From Blastococcus sp. (GTDB lineage: Bacteria; Actinomycetota; Actinomycetes; Mycobacteriales; Geodermatophilaceae): a stretch of DNA of 60,271 nucleotides. The position numbers and the translations under genes are program-made. The DNA lies in contig JAODNN010000143.1 of NCBI GenBank assembly GCA_025465355.1, positions 1 to 60,271 on the forward strand, written 5' to 3'. Below, piece after piece: positions 52,589 through 60,271 of this stretch (positions are counted from its first letter, which is position 1; each line of letters opens with the position of its first letter). The notes under the pieces are model-generated. The model saw only the letters and a program-made list of their open reading frames with translations. It ran no database searches and was not told where the DNA came from.

Positions 52589-53182
52589 TCAGACCCCCGG
52601 GGGTACCAGTTCCTGGAGTGCCTCGAACGCCTCGTCCACCACTTCCTCCAGCTTGCGCTCGCCGTTGCCGTCCGCCCAGGCCAGCATGCCGGCGGTGAAG
52701 GCTGCCAGGTAGGCGTTGACGACGATCTGATCGGCCGGCCGCCGCGTCCGGCCCGGGCGGGCGGGCAGCGCGTCGGCGACCATCTCCGCGGTCGTCCGCT
52801 CGAATTCCGCCGCCCGGGTGCGCAGGAAGGGCGTGGTCGCGATCACCCGCCAGCGGACCAGCTGGGCCTCCCGGAACTCGGGACTCCACTGGGCGAACCA
52901 CTCCGGAGCCGCCCGCCGAAGACGCTCGGCGACCGGGAGCGACGCCGGCTGTGAGGCCATCAGGGCGGTCATCTCCTCAGCCGTCGGCAGCTGCATGATG
53001 ATGTGTTCCTTGGACGGGTAGTGCGCGTAGAAGGTCGGGACCGAGATGCCCGCGCCGCTCACGATCTGGCCGACGCTCACCTGTTCGAAGCCGTGTGCCT
53101 GGAACAGCTCGAGGGCGACGTCGTAGATGCGCTGGTGGGTGGCATCCCACCTGCGACTGCGGGCATCGGACATGTCGGCCAC
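52589..53182 (-). CDS. TetR family transcriptional regulator
   Basis: 197 residues (GTG 53182, or ATG 53173 with GGTGG upstream). Helix-turn-helix: THQRIYDVALELFQAHGFEQVSVGQIVSGAGISVPTFYAHYPSKEHI. The rest is helical with a dimer end (LEEVVDEAFEALQELVP). It lies convergent with the CYTH-CHAD gene and has no obvious linked target, so function is unknown. Confidence 0.92.
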   Translation of the reverse strand: MADMSDARSRRWDATHQRIYDVALELFQAHGFEQVSVGQIVSGAGISVPTFYAHYPSKEHIIMQLPTAEEMTALMASQPASLPVAERLRRAAPEWFAQWSPEFREAQLVRWRVIATTPFLRTRAAEFERTTAEMVADALPARPGRTRRPADQIVVNAYLAAFTAGMLAWADGNGERKLEEVVDEAFEALQELVPPGV

Positions 53183-53282
53183 CAGGTGATCTTCTGCGTC
53201 TGAGCGTCGTTCGGCCAGTTGCCGCTCCGCTTCTCCCTGTTCGGAGCAGTCCCATGCCCGCCGGGACGGCCGTGCAACCGCC

Positions 53283-54311
53283 TCAGCCGGTGAAAGCGCC
53301 GGTCTCGGCCAGCCGGGAGGGGGTCACCGTCTTCAGCCGGGCCACGGCCCGGGCAAGCGGCACGAGCTCGATCTCGGTTCCCCGGAGCGCCACCATCTGT
53401 CCGTGGGCGCCCTCGTGCGCGGCGATGGTGGCGTGCAGGCCGAACCGGGTGGCCAGGACGCGGTCGAAGGACGTCGGCGTCCCGCCCCGCTGCACGTGCC
53501 CGAGGACGGTCGTCCGCACCTCCTTGCCGGTGCGGCGCTCCAGCTCCTCACCGAGTTGCTGGGCGACTCCGGTGAAGCGCCGGTGCCCGTACTCGTCGAT
53601 TCCCCCGTCCCGCAGGGGCATCGACCCCGGAAGGGGTGTCGCGCCCTCGGCCACGACGCCGATGACGTGCGAGTCACCGCGCTCGAACCGGGCCGTGACG
53701 AGCCGGCAGACCTCGTCGACGTCGAAGGGCTCCTCCGGCACCAGGGTGACGTGGGCGCCCGCGGCCAGGCCGGCGTGCAGCGCGATCCAGCCCGCGTGCC
53801 GGCCCATCACCTCGACGAGCAGCACCCGCTGGTGCGACTCCGCGGTGGTGTGCAGCCGGTCGATCATCTCGGTGGCGATGCTGACGGCGGTGTCGAACCC
53901 GAAGGTCAGGTCGGTGCAGTCGATGTCGTTGTCGATCGTCTTGGGGATCCCGACGACGGGGACGCCCGCCTGGGACAGCTTGTGGGCGGCGGTGAGCGTG
54001 CCCTCCCCGCCGATCGGGATGAGCACGTCGATGCCGTGGGCGGCCAGCACGCCCTTCATCTCCGCGATTCCGGCGTCCAGGCGCTCGGGCGCGACACGGG
54101 CCGAGCCGAGCGTCGTCCCTCCGCGGGTGAGCAGCCCGTCGACAGCCGCGACGTCGAGGGCCGTCGTCCGGTCTTCCAGGAGGCCGCGCCAGCCGTCGCG
54201 GAAACCGACGACCTCGCTGCCGTAGTGGCTGCTCGCCGTGCGGACGACGGACCGGATGACTGCGTTCAGGCCGGGGCAGTCGCCCCCGCCGGTGAGGACA
54301 CCGATGCGCAC
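53283..54311 (-). CDS. pfkA: 6-phosphofructokinase, group III
   Basis: 342 residues. Motifs: [57 protein letters not shown]. The GG-E-G-T and P-K-T pair (Gly and Lys at the positions numbered 104 and 124 in E. coli) is the group III pattern of ATP-dependent enzymes such as S. coelicolor; PPi-dependent enzymes carry Asp at 104. It makes fructose 1,6-bisphosphate. It is divergent from a GntR-type gene over a spacer with repeated operator-like motifs, so that regulator may control it. Confidence 0.94.
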   Translation of the reverse strand: MRIGVLTGGGDCPGLNAVIRSVVRTASSHYGSEVVGFRDGWRGLLEDRTTALDVAAVDGLLTRGGTTLGSARVAPERLDAGIAEMKGVLAAHGIDVLIPIGGEGTLTAAHKLSQAGVPVVGIPKTIDNDIDCTDLTFGFDTAVSIATEMIDRLHTTAESHQRVLLVEVMGRHAGWIALHAGLAAGAHVTLVPEEPFDVDEVCRLVTARFERGDSHVIGVVAEGATPLPGSMPLRDGGIDEYGHRRFTGVAQQLGEELERRTGKEVRTTVLGHVQRGGTPTSFDRVLATRFGLHATIAAHEGAHGQMVALRGTEIELVPLARAVARLKTVTPSRLAETGAFTG

Positions 54312-54342
54312 CGGTAGCTCCTTTGATGGCCGAAGTGGCGAC

Positions 54343-54444
54343 CATACGTCATGACGTCTTGATGTTTCGGCGTACCGGCGAGTAGCCGGGGAGAGCGACC
54401 GACGTCATGTGACGTCCCATACGACATGACGTCCAGACGTCTTG
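54343..54444. promoter_or_regulatory. Repeated GACGTC/ATGACGT operator motifs
   Basis: CATACGTCATGACGTCTTG (54343-54361), GACGTCATGTGACGTC (54401-54416), CATACGACATGACGTCCAG (54419-54437, sharing ATGACGTC) and GACGTCTTG (54436-54444) crowd the pfkA-gntR spacer. They look like several copies of one site with half GACGTC, the size bound by GntR/HutC dimers. Confidence 0.65.
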
Positions 54445-54464
54445 TGATCCCGTACCTTTGGCTC

Positions 54465-55205
54465 GTGGTCAGCCCCGTTGCCGGACCGAAGTACCTCTCG
54501 GTCCGCGAGCACCTGCGACGTCGCGTCGCCGCGCTCCCGGAGCACACCCTGCTACCGCCGGAGCCCGTGCTCTGTGCCGAGTACGGCGTCAGCCGGATCA
54601 CCCTGCGCCGCGCGGTGGACGGGCTGGTGGCCGATGGGCACCTGGTGCGCGAACAGGGCCGCGGCACCTACGTCACCCGGCCGGCGATCCGCCATGAGTA
54701 CCGCGAGAGCTTCGTGCACCGGATCGCCGGGTTCAACTCGGTGATGACCGAGACGGGGGCGCAGGTCGGCACGACCGTCCTGACCCAGCAGATCGTCCCG
54801 CCGCCCGCGGCGGTGGCCGCCGAGCTCGCCCTCGATCCAGGCGCGGACGTCGTCGAACTCGTCCGGCTGCGCAGCGTCGACGGCGCGCCCAACCACGTCG
54901 CGCACAGCTTCCTCCCGGCCGGCTTCTACGCCCGTGCCGCGCAGGCGGACTTCAGCCAGGGGTCGCTCTACGACTACCTGCGCCGCGAGTACGGCGCCGA
55001 CCTCGCGCACGCCCGGATCCTCGTCGACGTCGGCACCGCGGCCCCGGATGAGGCCGAGCTGCTCAGGGTCGTCGCGGGCTCACCGCTGCTCGTGGTCCGG
55101 ACGACGGTCCACGACAGCGGCGGTCATCCGCTCGTGCACAGCTTCTCCCGCCTGCGGCCGGACGTGAGCCAGGTGGAGTTCGAGGTCTCCGTCGGCGGCC
55201 GCTGA
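54465..55205 (+). CDS. GntR/HutC family regulator
   Basis: 246 residues from GTG 54465. The earlier ATG at 54426 would lie inside the operator. The winged helix (YLSVREHLRRRVAALPEHTLLPPE, YGVSRITLRRAVDGLVADGHLVREQGRGTYV) is GntR type, and the C-terminal UTRA domain is typical of HutC (VELVRLRSVDGAPNHVAHSFLP, SQGSLYDYLRREYG). TTGTG-16-base spacing-TACCTT sits just upstream of the GTG, consistent with a leaderless transcript. Likely represses itself and perhaps pfkA. Effector unknown. Confidence 0.9.
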   Translation: MVSPVAGPKYLSVREHLRRRVAALPEHTLLPPEPVLCAEYGVSRITLRRAVDGLVADGHLVREQGRGTYVTRPAIRHEYRESFVHRIAGFNSVMTETGAQVGTTVLTQQIVPPPAAVAAELALDPGADVVELVRLRSVDGAPNHVAHSFLPAGFYARAAQADFSQGSLYDYLRREYGADLAHARILVDVGTAAPDEAELLRVVAGSPLLVVRTTVHDSGGHPLVHSFSRLRPDVSQVEFEVSVGGR

Positions 55206-55346
55206 CGCGACTCGGCGGCCCCCCCGATCGGGGGAGGCGCGCATCAGGGCGCTCTGCGAGGGGTAGAGGCGGGCTGTGCACCGGCGTCGTGCACCTGGCG
55301 ACATGCCGGGAGCGCGCGAGCGCCGGCAGAACGAAGGGAGAACCCC

Positions 55347-55625
55347 GTGTTCCAGATCCTCGGCCTCATCGTGGTCGGCCTGATCATCGGCGCGCTCGCC
55401 CGGCTCATCAAGCCCGGCAAGCAGCACATGAGCGTCTTCGCCACCCTGGCACTGGGCGTCGTCGGCGCGATCATCGGCGGCCTCATCGGCCACCTGTTCA
55501 ACCGCAACACCGGCATCTTCGAGCTCAACTTCATCGGCTTCGTCATCGCCGTGATCGCGGCCGTGCTGCTGATCGGCGTGGCCGAAGGCCTGTCCGGCGG
55601 CCGTTCGCGGGGCGCCGTCCGCTGA
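55347..55625 (+). CDS. GlsB/YeaQ/YmgE family small membrane protein
   Basis: 92 residues from GTG 55347 with GAAGGGAGA upstream. Three glycine-rich hydrophobic segments (ILGLIVVGLIIGALARLIKPG, TLALGVVGAIIGGLIGHLF, FIGFVIAVIAAVLLIGVAEGL) match this stress-associated family, previously called transglycosylase-associated. Function is poorly understood. Confidence 0.92.
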   Translation: MFQILGLIVVGLIIGALARLIKPGKQHMSVFATLALGVVGAIIGGLIGHLFNRNTGIFELNFIGFVIAVIAAVLLIGVAEGLSGGRSRGAVR

Positions 55626-55647
55626 CCCGTCGCCTCAGGGGGCCCGG

Positions 55648-56286
55648 TCAGATCTCGACCGAGTCCCCTGGGGCGAGCCGGCGGTAGGCAGTCGGCGTCC
55701 CGGGCCCGCGCTCGCCCAGCAGCGCGCCCACGATGGCCAGCCCGTTGTCGTTGAGCAGCCCGTCGTGCACCGCGTAGGCCTGGTCGGCGTCGACCGCGCG
55801 GACGTAGTCGATGACCTCGGCGATCTTCGACCAGGGGGCGTGAACGGGGAGCAGCAGCACCGGGACCGGCTCGTCGGGCACGGTGAATGCGTCGCCGGGA
55901 TGGAACAGGCGCCCGCCGACGAGGAAGCCGACGTTGGCGATCCGGGGGATCTCCGGATGGATCTCGGCGTGCAGCTCTCCGTGCACGTGCACGTCGAGCC
56001 CCGCGGCAGTGAACGTGTCCCCGTGGCCGACGACGTGCACCCGGTCGCCAGGACCGTCGAGCAGGCGAGCCACCGAGCGGTTGGTCCAGATCTCGAGCGC
56101 GGGGTCGGCGTCCAAGGCCGCTCGCAGCCGGTCCGGCTCGAAGTGGTCGGCGTGCTCGTGGGTGACCAGCGCCGCCGTCGCCCCGTCGAGCGCTCCCGGC
56201 TCGGTGAAGCCACCGGGGTCGATCACGACCCGGCCCTCGTCGGTCCCGATGACGACGCACGCGTGGCCGTGCTTGGTCAGGTCCAT
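55648..56286 (-). CDS. Metallo-beta-lactamase fold hydrolase
   Basis: 212 residues from ATG 56286. Zinc motif THEHADHFEPDRL (H-x-H-x-D-H) near residue 42, later HPGDAFTVPD and HAPWSKIAEVIDYV supply further ligands. This is the YqjP/UlaG-like small MBL group, which cleaves phosphodiesters, esters or lactones. Substrate unknown. The upstream longer frame has no MBL sequence, so the internal ATG is chosen. Confidence 0.9.
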   Translation of the reverse strand: MDLTKHGHACVVIGTDEGRVVIDPGGFTEPGALDGATAALVTHEHADHFEPDRLRAALDADPALEIWTNRSVARLLDGPGDRVHVVGHGDTFTAAGLDVHVHGELHAEIHPEIPRIANVGFLVGGRLFHPGDAFTVPDEPVPVLLLPVHAPWSKIAEVIDYVRAVDADQAYAVHDGLLNDNGLAIVGALLGERGPGTPTAYRRLAPGDSVEI

Positions 56287-56410
56287 GAGCGCATCCTGCT
56301 CCGCCTGCCCCGGACCCGCGTGCCGCCTCCCGCGACGCATCTCACCCCTCGGGGGGAGGGGACCGTCAGAACGCGTAACTTTCCGGTCGGTGCGTGCCGA
56401 CCGTTGAGCC

Positions 56411-56629
56411 ATGATGCTGCAGACGACCGTCCACGCCGCGGCACGCAGCCGCGCCCACGGGCCGACCGCCGAGCTGTGGCACGCGGTCGAGCTGCACCGT
56501 CCCCCGGCCGAGATCGACGGCGCGTGCGAGCTGACCATCTGTGGGTCGCTGGCCCGAGTGGTGACGGATGTGGTGTGGCCGCTCGCCGCCCGCGACGTCT
56601 GCCCGGTCTGCGCCGACCTCACCCGCTGA
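56411..56629 (+). CDS. Small hypothetical protein, 72 aa
   Basis: ATG at 56411; the sequence (VHAAARSRAHGPTAELWHAVELH, ACELTICGSLARVV, ARDVCPVCADLTR) has a C-terminal CPVC pair and an earlier cysteine, possibly a small metal site. The size, start and composition suggest a real gene, and I recall similar small proteins in actinobacteria without knowing a function. Confidence 0.6.
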   Translation: MMLQTTVHAAARSRAHGPTAELWHAVELHRPPAEIDGACELTICGSLARVVTDVVWPLAARDVCPVCADLTR

Positions 56630-56720
56630 GCACCACCCCCTGACGCCCTGTCGCCGGGTGGGGGAGCTCGCCCCGACGGCAGGTGCACGCTTCGCACGAG
56701 CACGGGGCCCGCCGGAGGGC

Positions 56721-57497
56721 CTAGCGGCCGGTGAACTTCGGGGCGCGCTTCTCCAGGAATGCCTCGACCGCCTCGCGGTGATCGGCGGTGGTCCCGAGCT
56801 GCGACTGGAGCTCCGCCTCGAGTGCGAGGGTGTCCTCGAGCGAGTCGGTGGCCGCGGTCGCCAGCACCGTCTTGATCGCCCGGAACGCCGCCGTCGGGCC
56901 TGCGGCCAATCGCTCGGCCAGCGCGCGAGCCTCCGGCAGCACCTGCTCCGGCTCGACCACCCGATGCACCAGGCCCCACTGCGCCGCCGTCTCCGCGGTG
57001 AACGGATCGGGGGTGAGCAGCAGCTCCGCCGCCCGCGAGCCACCGACGGCGTGCACCAGCCGGGACGCCAGCCCGGAGTCGCTGGAGAGACCGACGCCCG
57101 CGAACGCCGTCGTGAACTTCGCCCCGGCCGCCGCCACTCGCAGGTCACCGGCGAGGGCGATACCCAGCCCGGCGCCCGCGCAGGCACCGTTGATGCCGAC
57201 GACCACCGGCACCCGGAGCCCCGCCAGCGCCATGATCAGCGGGTTGTACTCGTCGACCACCACGTTCAGGGACGTCGCCGCATTCCCGCGCAGCGACTCG
57301 ATGTGCTCGGCGAGGTCCTGGCCGACGCAGAACGCCCGACCGGTCCCGGTGAGCAGGACCGCCCGCACCGACTCGTCGGCAGCGACGTCCCGGACGACGC
57401 CGAGCAGCTCGGTGCGCAGCTGGTGCGAGAGTCCCGGGCGCTGCAGCGTGATCGTCGCGATCCCGCCGGCGTCCTCCCTGGTCACGGTGTCGGACAT
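56721..57497 (-). CDS. Enoyl-CoA hydratase/isomerase family protein
   Basis: 258 residues. Crotonase-fold motifs: ATITLQRPGLSHQLRTEL, VRAVLLTGTGRAFCVGQDLAEH, oxyanion VVGINGACAGAGLGIALAGDLRVA, and GLSSDSGLASRLVHAVG. The catalytic pattern fits PaaG/PaaB-like enzymes of aromatic or fatty-acid breakdown. Neighbouring genes encode an acyl-CoA ligase and a cyclase-family hydrolase, so a shared catabolic pathway is likely, although a terminator separates it from them. Confidence 0.92.
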   Translation of the reverse strand: MSDTVTREDAGGIATITLQRPGLSHQLRTELLGVVRDVAADESVRAVLLTGTGRAFCVGQDLAEHIESLRGNAATSLNVVVDEYNPLIMALAGLRVPVVVGINGACAGAGLGIALAGDLRVAAAGAKFTTAFAGVGLSSDSGLASRLVHAVGGSRAAELLLTPDPFTAETAAQWGLVHRVVEPEQVLPEARALAERLAAGPTAAFRAIKTVLATAATDSLEDTLALEAELQSQLGTTADHREAVEAFLEKRAPKFTGR

Positions 57498-57572
57498 CGT
57501 CGTCCCGCCTCTCTGGAGTCTTTCCGTCGTCCTGGCTCGGCCTCGTGCGTCCGGGCTCGCCGCAGACCGTGA

Positions 57573-57619
57573 GCCGGGACGCGCGATGGCCAGCTCAGCT
57601 GATCATCGCGCGTCCCGGC
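57573..57619 (-). terminator. 16-bp hairpin terminator after the acyl-CoA ligase gene
   Basis: GCCGGGACGCGCGATG and CATCGCGCGTCCCGGC are perfect 16-base arms around a 15-base loop, 16 bases beyond the ligase stop. It separates that operon from the hydratase gene. Confidence 0.88.
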
Positions 57620-57634
57620 GGGAACGGGCGGGGG

Positions 57635-59296
57635 TCAGGTGCCTCCGGGCTGGTCGCGGAGCTCGCGACGCAGGATCTTGCCGGTGACCGTCTTGGGCAG
57701 CTCGTCGATGAGCTCGACCTGCCTCGGGTACTTGTAGGCGGCCATGCGCTCCTTGCAGTGCGCGATGAGCTCCTCCGCCGTCACCTCGGCGCCCGCCTTG
57801 AGGCTGACGAACGCCTTCACGGTCTCACCGCGCTTCTCGTCCGGGACGCCGACGACGGCGGACTCGCGCACGGCGGGGTGCTCGGCCAGGACGTCCTCGA
57901 CCTCGCGCGGCCACACCTTGTAGCCCGAGGCGTTGATCATGTCCTTCTTGCGGTCGACGATGAACACCCAGCCCTCGGGGCTCATGAAGCCGACGTCGCC
58001 GCTCCTGAGTGCTCCCCCGGGCAGGTTGGCAGCGGTCTCCTCCGGCTTGCCCCAGTAGCCGGCCACCACCTGCGGCCCGTCGGCGACGATCTCGCCGATC
58101 TCCCCCAGCGGCAGGTCCTTCCCGTCGTCGCCCTGGATGCGGACGACGGTGTTCGGCGCCGGCACCCCGACCGACAGCGCCCCCGACGTCGCGTCGACCG
58201 GCGACGGCGACCCGAACGGCGTCACTGTCATCGGCGAGGTGGTCTCGGTCAGACCGTAGGCGTTGTGCACCTGCAGGCCCGTGGCCTCCAGGAACGCCTT
58301 CTCGGCGGTCGGGGAGATCGCTGCACCCCCCGAATACACGGAGGTGAACGAGGAGAAGTGGTCCTTGGTGAACCCCGGTGCGTTGAGCAGGGCGTTCAAC
58401 GCCGTGATCGCGCCGATGGTGAACGTCGGCCGGTGCTCCAGGAGAGCGTCCAGGACGACGTGGGGCTCGAACCGGTAGGCCAGGACCAGCGGCGCCGGCA
58501 CGAGCATGCTGACCGCGATGTGCCCGATCAGCCCGGTGATGTGGAACAGCGGGGCGATGCCGAAGATCGCGCCGTTCCGACCCGCGCGCGCCCAGTCCCG
58601 GTAGACCTGGGCGGTGAACACGACGTTCCGGTGGGTGTTCATCGCCCCCTTGGGGACGCCGGTCGTCCCCGACGTGTAGGTCAGGAACGCGACGTCGTCG
58701 GGCTTCAGCTCGACCGGCGGCGGCACCTGTCCGCGGTGCTCCTCGATGAACTCCCGGAAATCCGTCGTGCCCTCGTGCCGCTGCCGGCTCATCCCGGCGA
58801 AGAGCCGCTCGTCGTTGCGGGTCTGGAACTCCAGCTCGCTGGTGGTGAGGACCAGGCGAACGTCGGTGTCGGGCACGACCTCCCGCGCGACCTCGTCGTA
58901 GAGCGCCTCCAGGGACACCAGGACGGTGGCACCCGAGTCCTTGAGCAGGTAGGACAGCTCCCGTTTCCGGCTCATCGGGTTGATCGAGACCATGACGCCG
59001 CCGGCCTTCCAGGCCGCGATCATCGCGATGACGAACTGCGGCACGTTCTGCAGGTACACGGCGAGGCGGTCACCGGCGGAGAAGCCGGACGCCAGCAGTC
59101 CCGCGGCGAGCGCGTCACTGAGCTCACCGAGCTCCTGGCGCGGAATGCTCCCGTCGAAGTACCTCAGGGCGTCGCCGTCGGGATCCCGCGCGACCCCGGC
59201 GCGGAACATGTCGAGCGCGTTGTCGAACTCGATCGCGTAGTCGGCCGGCTGATCGCCGTAGAGAGCGAGCCACGGCCGGTCGTCATAGGCGCTCAC
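57635..59296 (-). CDS. AMP-dependent acyl-CoA ligase (long-chain fatty acid type)
   Basis: 553 residues. Adenylate-forming motifs: FLTYTSGTTGVPKGAMNTH, GLTETTSPM, GDVGFMSPEGWVFIVDRKKDMIN, SGYKVWPREVEDVL, and the catalytic Lys in LPKTVTGKILRREL. It activates a carboxylic acid as acyl-AMP and then acyl-CoA. Long-chain (FadD-type) or aromatic acid remains possible. Starts seven bases after the cyclase-family gene stop, so they are an operon. Confidence 0.93.
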   Translation of the reverse strand: MSAYDDRPWLALYGDQPADYAIEFDNALDMFRAGVARDPDGDALRYFDGSIPRQELGELSDALAAGLLASGFSAGDRLAVYLQNVPQFVIAMIAAWKAGGVMVSINPMSRKRELSYLLKDSGATVLVSLEALYDEVAREVVPDTDVRLVLTTSELEFQTRNDERLFAGMSRQRHEGTTDFREFIEEHRGQVPPPVELKPDDVAFLTYTSGTTGVPKGAMNTHRNVVFTAQVYRDWARAGRNGAIFGIAPLFHITGLIGHIAVSMLVPAPLVLAYRFEPHVVLDALLEHRPTFTIGAITALNALLNAPGFTKDHFSSFTSVYSGGAAISPTAEKAFLEATGLQVHNAYGLTETTSPMTVTPFGSPSPVDATSGALSVGVPAPNTVVRIQGDDGKDLPLGEIGEIVADGPQVVAGYWGKPEETAANLPGGALRSGDVGFMSPEGWVFIVDRKKDMINASGYKVWPREVEDVLAEHPAVRESAVVGVPDEKRGETVKAFVSLKAGAEVTAEELIAHCKERMAAYKYPRQVELIDELPKTVTGKILRRELRDQPGGT

Positions 59297-59303
59297 GACC
59301 GGC

Positions 59304-60257
59304 CTACTTGATGACCAGCGGGTTCACCGGTGAACCCGCAGCCAGGTTCACCTTGAGGGGTGCCGCGGCGTAGAAGAACGTGTACTGCCGGTCCTCAGCG
59401 CAGCTCGCCGCCAGCTTCTCCAGGTCGCAGATCTCGGTCAGCGCAACGCCGAGATTGCGCATCAGCGCGCAGTGCAGGGGCAGGGCGGTGCCGTTGTTCG
59501 GGTCGTAGGTGACCTCGTTGGCGATGGTGTCGGTCGCCAGGTTCGGGATCTCCATGTCCTGGAACCAGCTCACCAGTTCCGGGCTGTAGACGAGACCCGG
59601 CTCGTTGAACCCCTCGTAGAACGCATCGCCCTGGTCGTGGAACAGCTGCAGGAAGTTGGTGCGGATGATCAGGATGTCGCGCTTCTGGATCTCCGTGCCC
59701 TGGGCCTTCGCGCAGGCCATCAGGTCCTCGTGGGTGAAGGTCTCGCCCTTGTCGAGGGAGTTCTTCCCGCGCCAGCGGGCGATGTCGAGCAGGATCCCGC
59801 GCCCGACGACACCGCGCTCGGCGATCGGGACGACGCTCGCCTTGCTCAGGCCGCCCACCGTGGTGCGGGCGTCGAAGCCGTTCCAGATCTTGCCGTCGTA
59901 CCAGAGGTGGCCGAGGGCGTCGTACTGCGTCGAGCCCTGCAGGAACGCGTTGATCTTGTCGTCGGCGTAGTGCAGGCCGCCGGGGAACTGCGGGGCGCCG
60001 TCGGTGTCCCAGCTGGACTCGTCCAGGATCTGGGTCCGCTCGGCGGGTGTGCGCCCGGGCCACACCGGGTCACCCTTCGGGTCGCCGATCAGCCGCTGCA
60101 GGGTGAAGACCTCGCCCCTCTGGATGTGCCGGACGCCCCGCATCACCTCGTCGGCCGTGAGGTAGTTGAGTGCGCCGACCTCGTCGTCGCCGCCCCACTT
60201 CCCCCAGTTGGTCGGTGCGTCGGCGAGGACGTCGGTCATGTCGGGAACGTCGGCCAT
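59304..60257 (-). CDS. Cyclase family protein (kynurenine formamidase-like hydrolase)
   Basis: 317 residues. The fold is recognisable from GALNYLTADEVMRGVRHIQRG, the metal-site QYDALGHLWYDGKIWNG (in place of HxGTHxDxP), RGVVGRGILLDIARWRG and LIIRTNFLQLFHDQG, TALPLHCALMRNLGV. These Mn/Zn-dependent enzymes hydrolyse amide or lactone bonds. The linked acyl-CoA ligase suggests a role in breakdown of a cyclic or aromatic acid. The window ends just upstream of it. Confidence 0.88.
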   Translation of the reverse strand: MADVPDMTDVLADAPTNWGKWGGDDEVGALNYLTADEVMRGVRHIQRGEVFTLQRLIGDPKGDPVWPGRTPAERTQILDESSWDTDGAPQFPGGLHYADDKINAFLQGSTQYDALGHLWYDGKIWNGFDARTTVGGLSKASVVPIAERGVVGRGILLDIARWRGKNSLDKGETFTHEDLMACAKAQGTEIQKRDILIIRTNFLQLFHDQGDAFYEGFNEPGLVYSPELVSWFQDMEIPNLATDTIANEVTYDPNNGTALPLHCALMRNLGVALTEICDLEKLAASCAEDRQYTFFYAAAPLKVNLAAGSPVNPLVIK

Positions 60258-60271
60258 GAGGTTCTCCCGGG

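Noticed and set aside
50211-52901. 896-codon leftward frame
   Set aside because: It covers the antisense of the CYTH-CHAD gene and an alternative frame of the nuclease gene; no domain is visible.
55221-55234. CCCCCGATCGGGGG palindrome as a terminator after the GntR gene
   Set aside because: The palindrome has no loop and no T-tract, so a hairpin would be strained; it is more likely chance in GC-rich DNA.

Overview
The window is GC-rich, gene-dense actinobacterial DNA with many GTG starts and overlapping stop/start codons. The gene content (DUF222-HNH protein, DUF1707 protein, group III phosphofructokinase, PknA/PknB cluster) points to Actinomycetota. Geodermatophilaceae is my guess from overall gene flavour, not something shown by the sequence. 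The core run from a cyclophilin to fhaA and a tRNA-Leu follows the oriC-proximal order of Mycobacterium tuberculosis Rv0009-Rv0020c plus leuT. Two parS-like palindromes further right agree with an origin-proximal position.

Layout. (1) 1-3330: a foreign-looking left flank. It has a lower-GC membrane-protein gene running off the left edge, a small gene followed by a frameshifted relative of a paired family, and a 43-base fragment resembling the 3' end of tmRNA, probably an attachment-site scar. (2) 3391-18723: core genome: secreted amidase, cyclophilin, rhomboid protease, PH-domain protein, crgA, DUF881 protein, pabA/trpG, then the leftward operon fhaA-fhaB-pstP-rodA-pbpA-pknA-pknB that couples Ser/Thr phosphorylation to cell-wall growth, ending at tRNA-Leu(CAG). 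(3) About 18724-38200: a genomic island just downstream of the tRNA. It holds a two-gene recombinase/transposase-like unit with a divergent zinc-finger protein, a HEPN plus NYN ribonuclease-like pair, two ArsR/CDF metal-efflux units, a chromate/copper resistance operon with one broken gene and several remnants, a stand-alone OLD-type ATPase-TOPRIM nuclease, and a two-gene HEPN module. (4) 38356-60257: ordinary chromosome: acyl-CoA dehydrogenase/TetR, HNH protein, aldose epimerase-MOSC-S4-RNB group, a transaminase plus omega-amidase pair, CYTH-CHAD protein, phosphofructokinase with a divergent GntR regulator, and a leftward fatty-acid/aromatic catabolism set (enoyl-CoA hydratase, acyl-CoA ligase, cyclase-family hydrolase).

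The most interesting material is in the island. The coupled tyrosine-recombinase-like and DDE-like genes with their zinc-finger neighbour look like an uncharacterised mobile module. The HEPN/NYN pair and the OLD nuclease look like defence genes. The copper ATPase has a CPD motif in place of CPC and an N-terminal metal domain without its CxxC. Three genes or gene remnants carry in-frame stops or frameshifts that could be real decay or sequence error.
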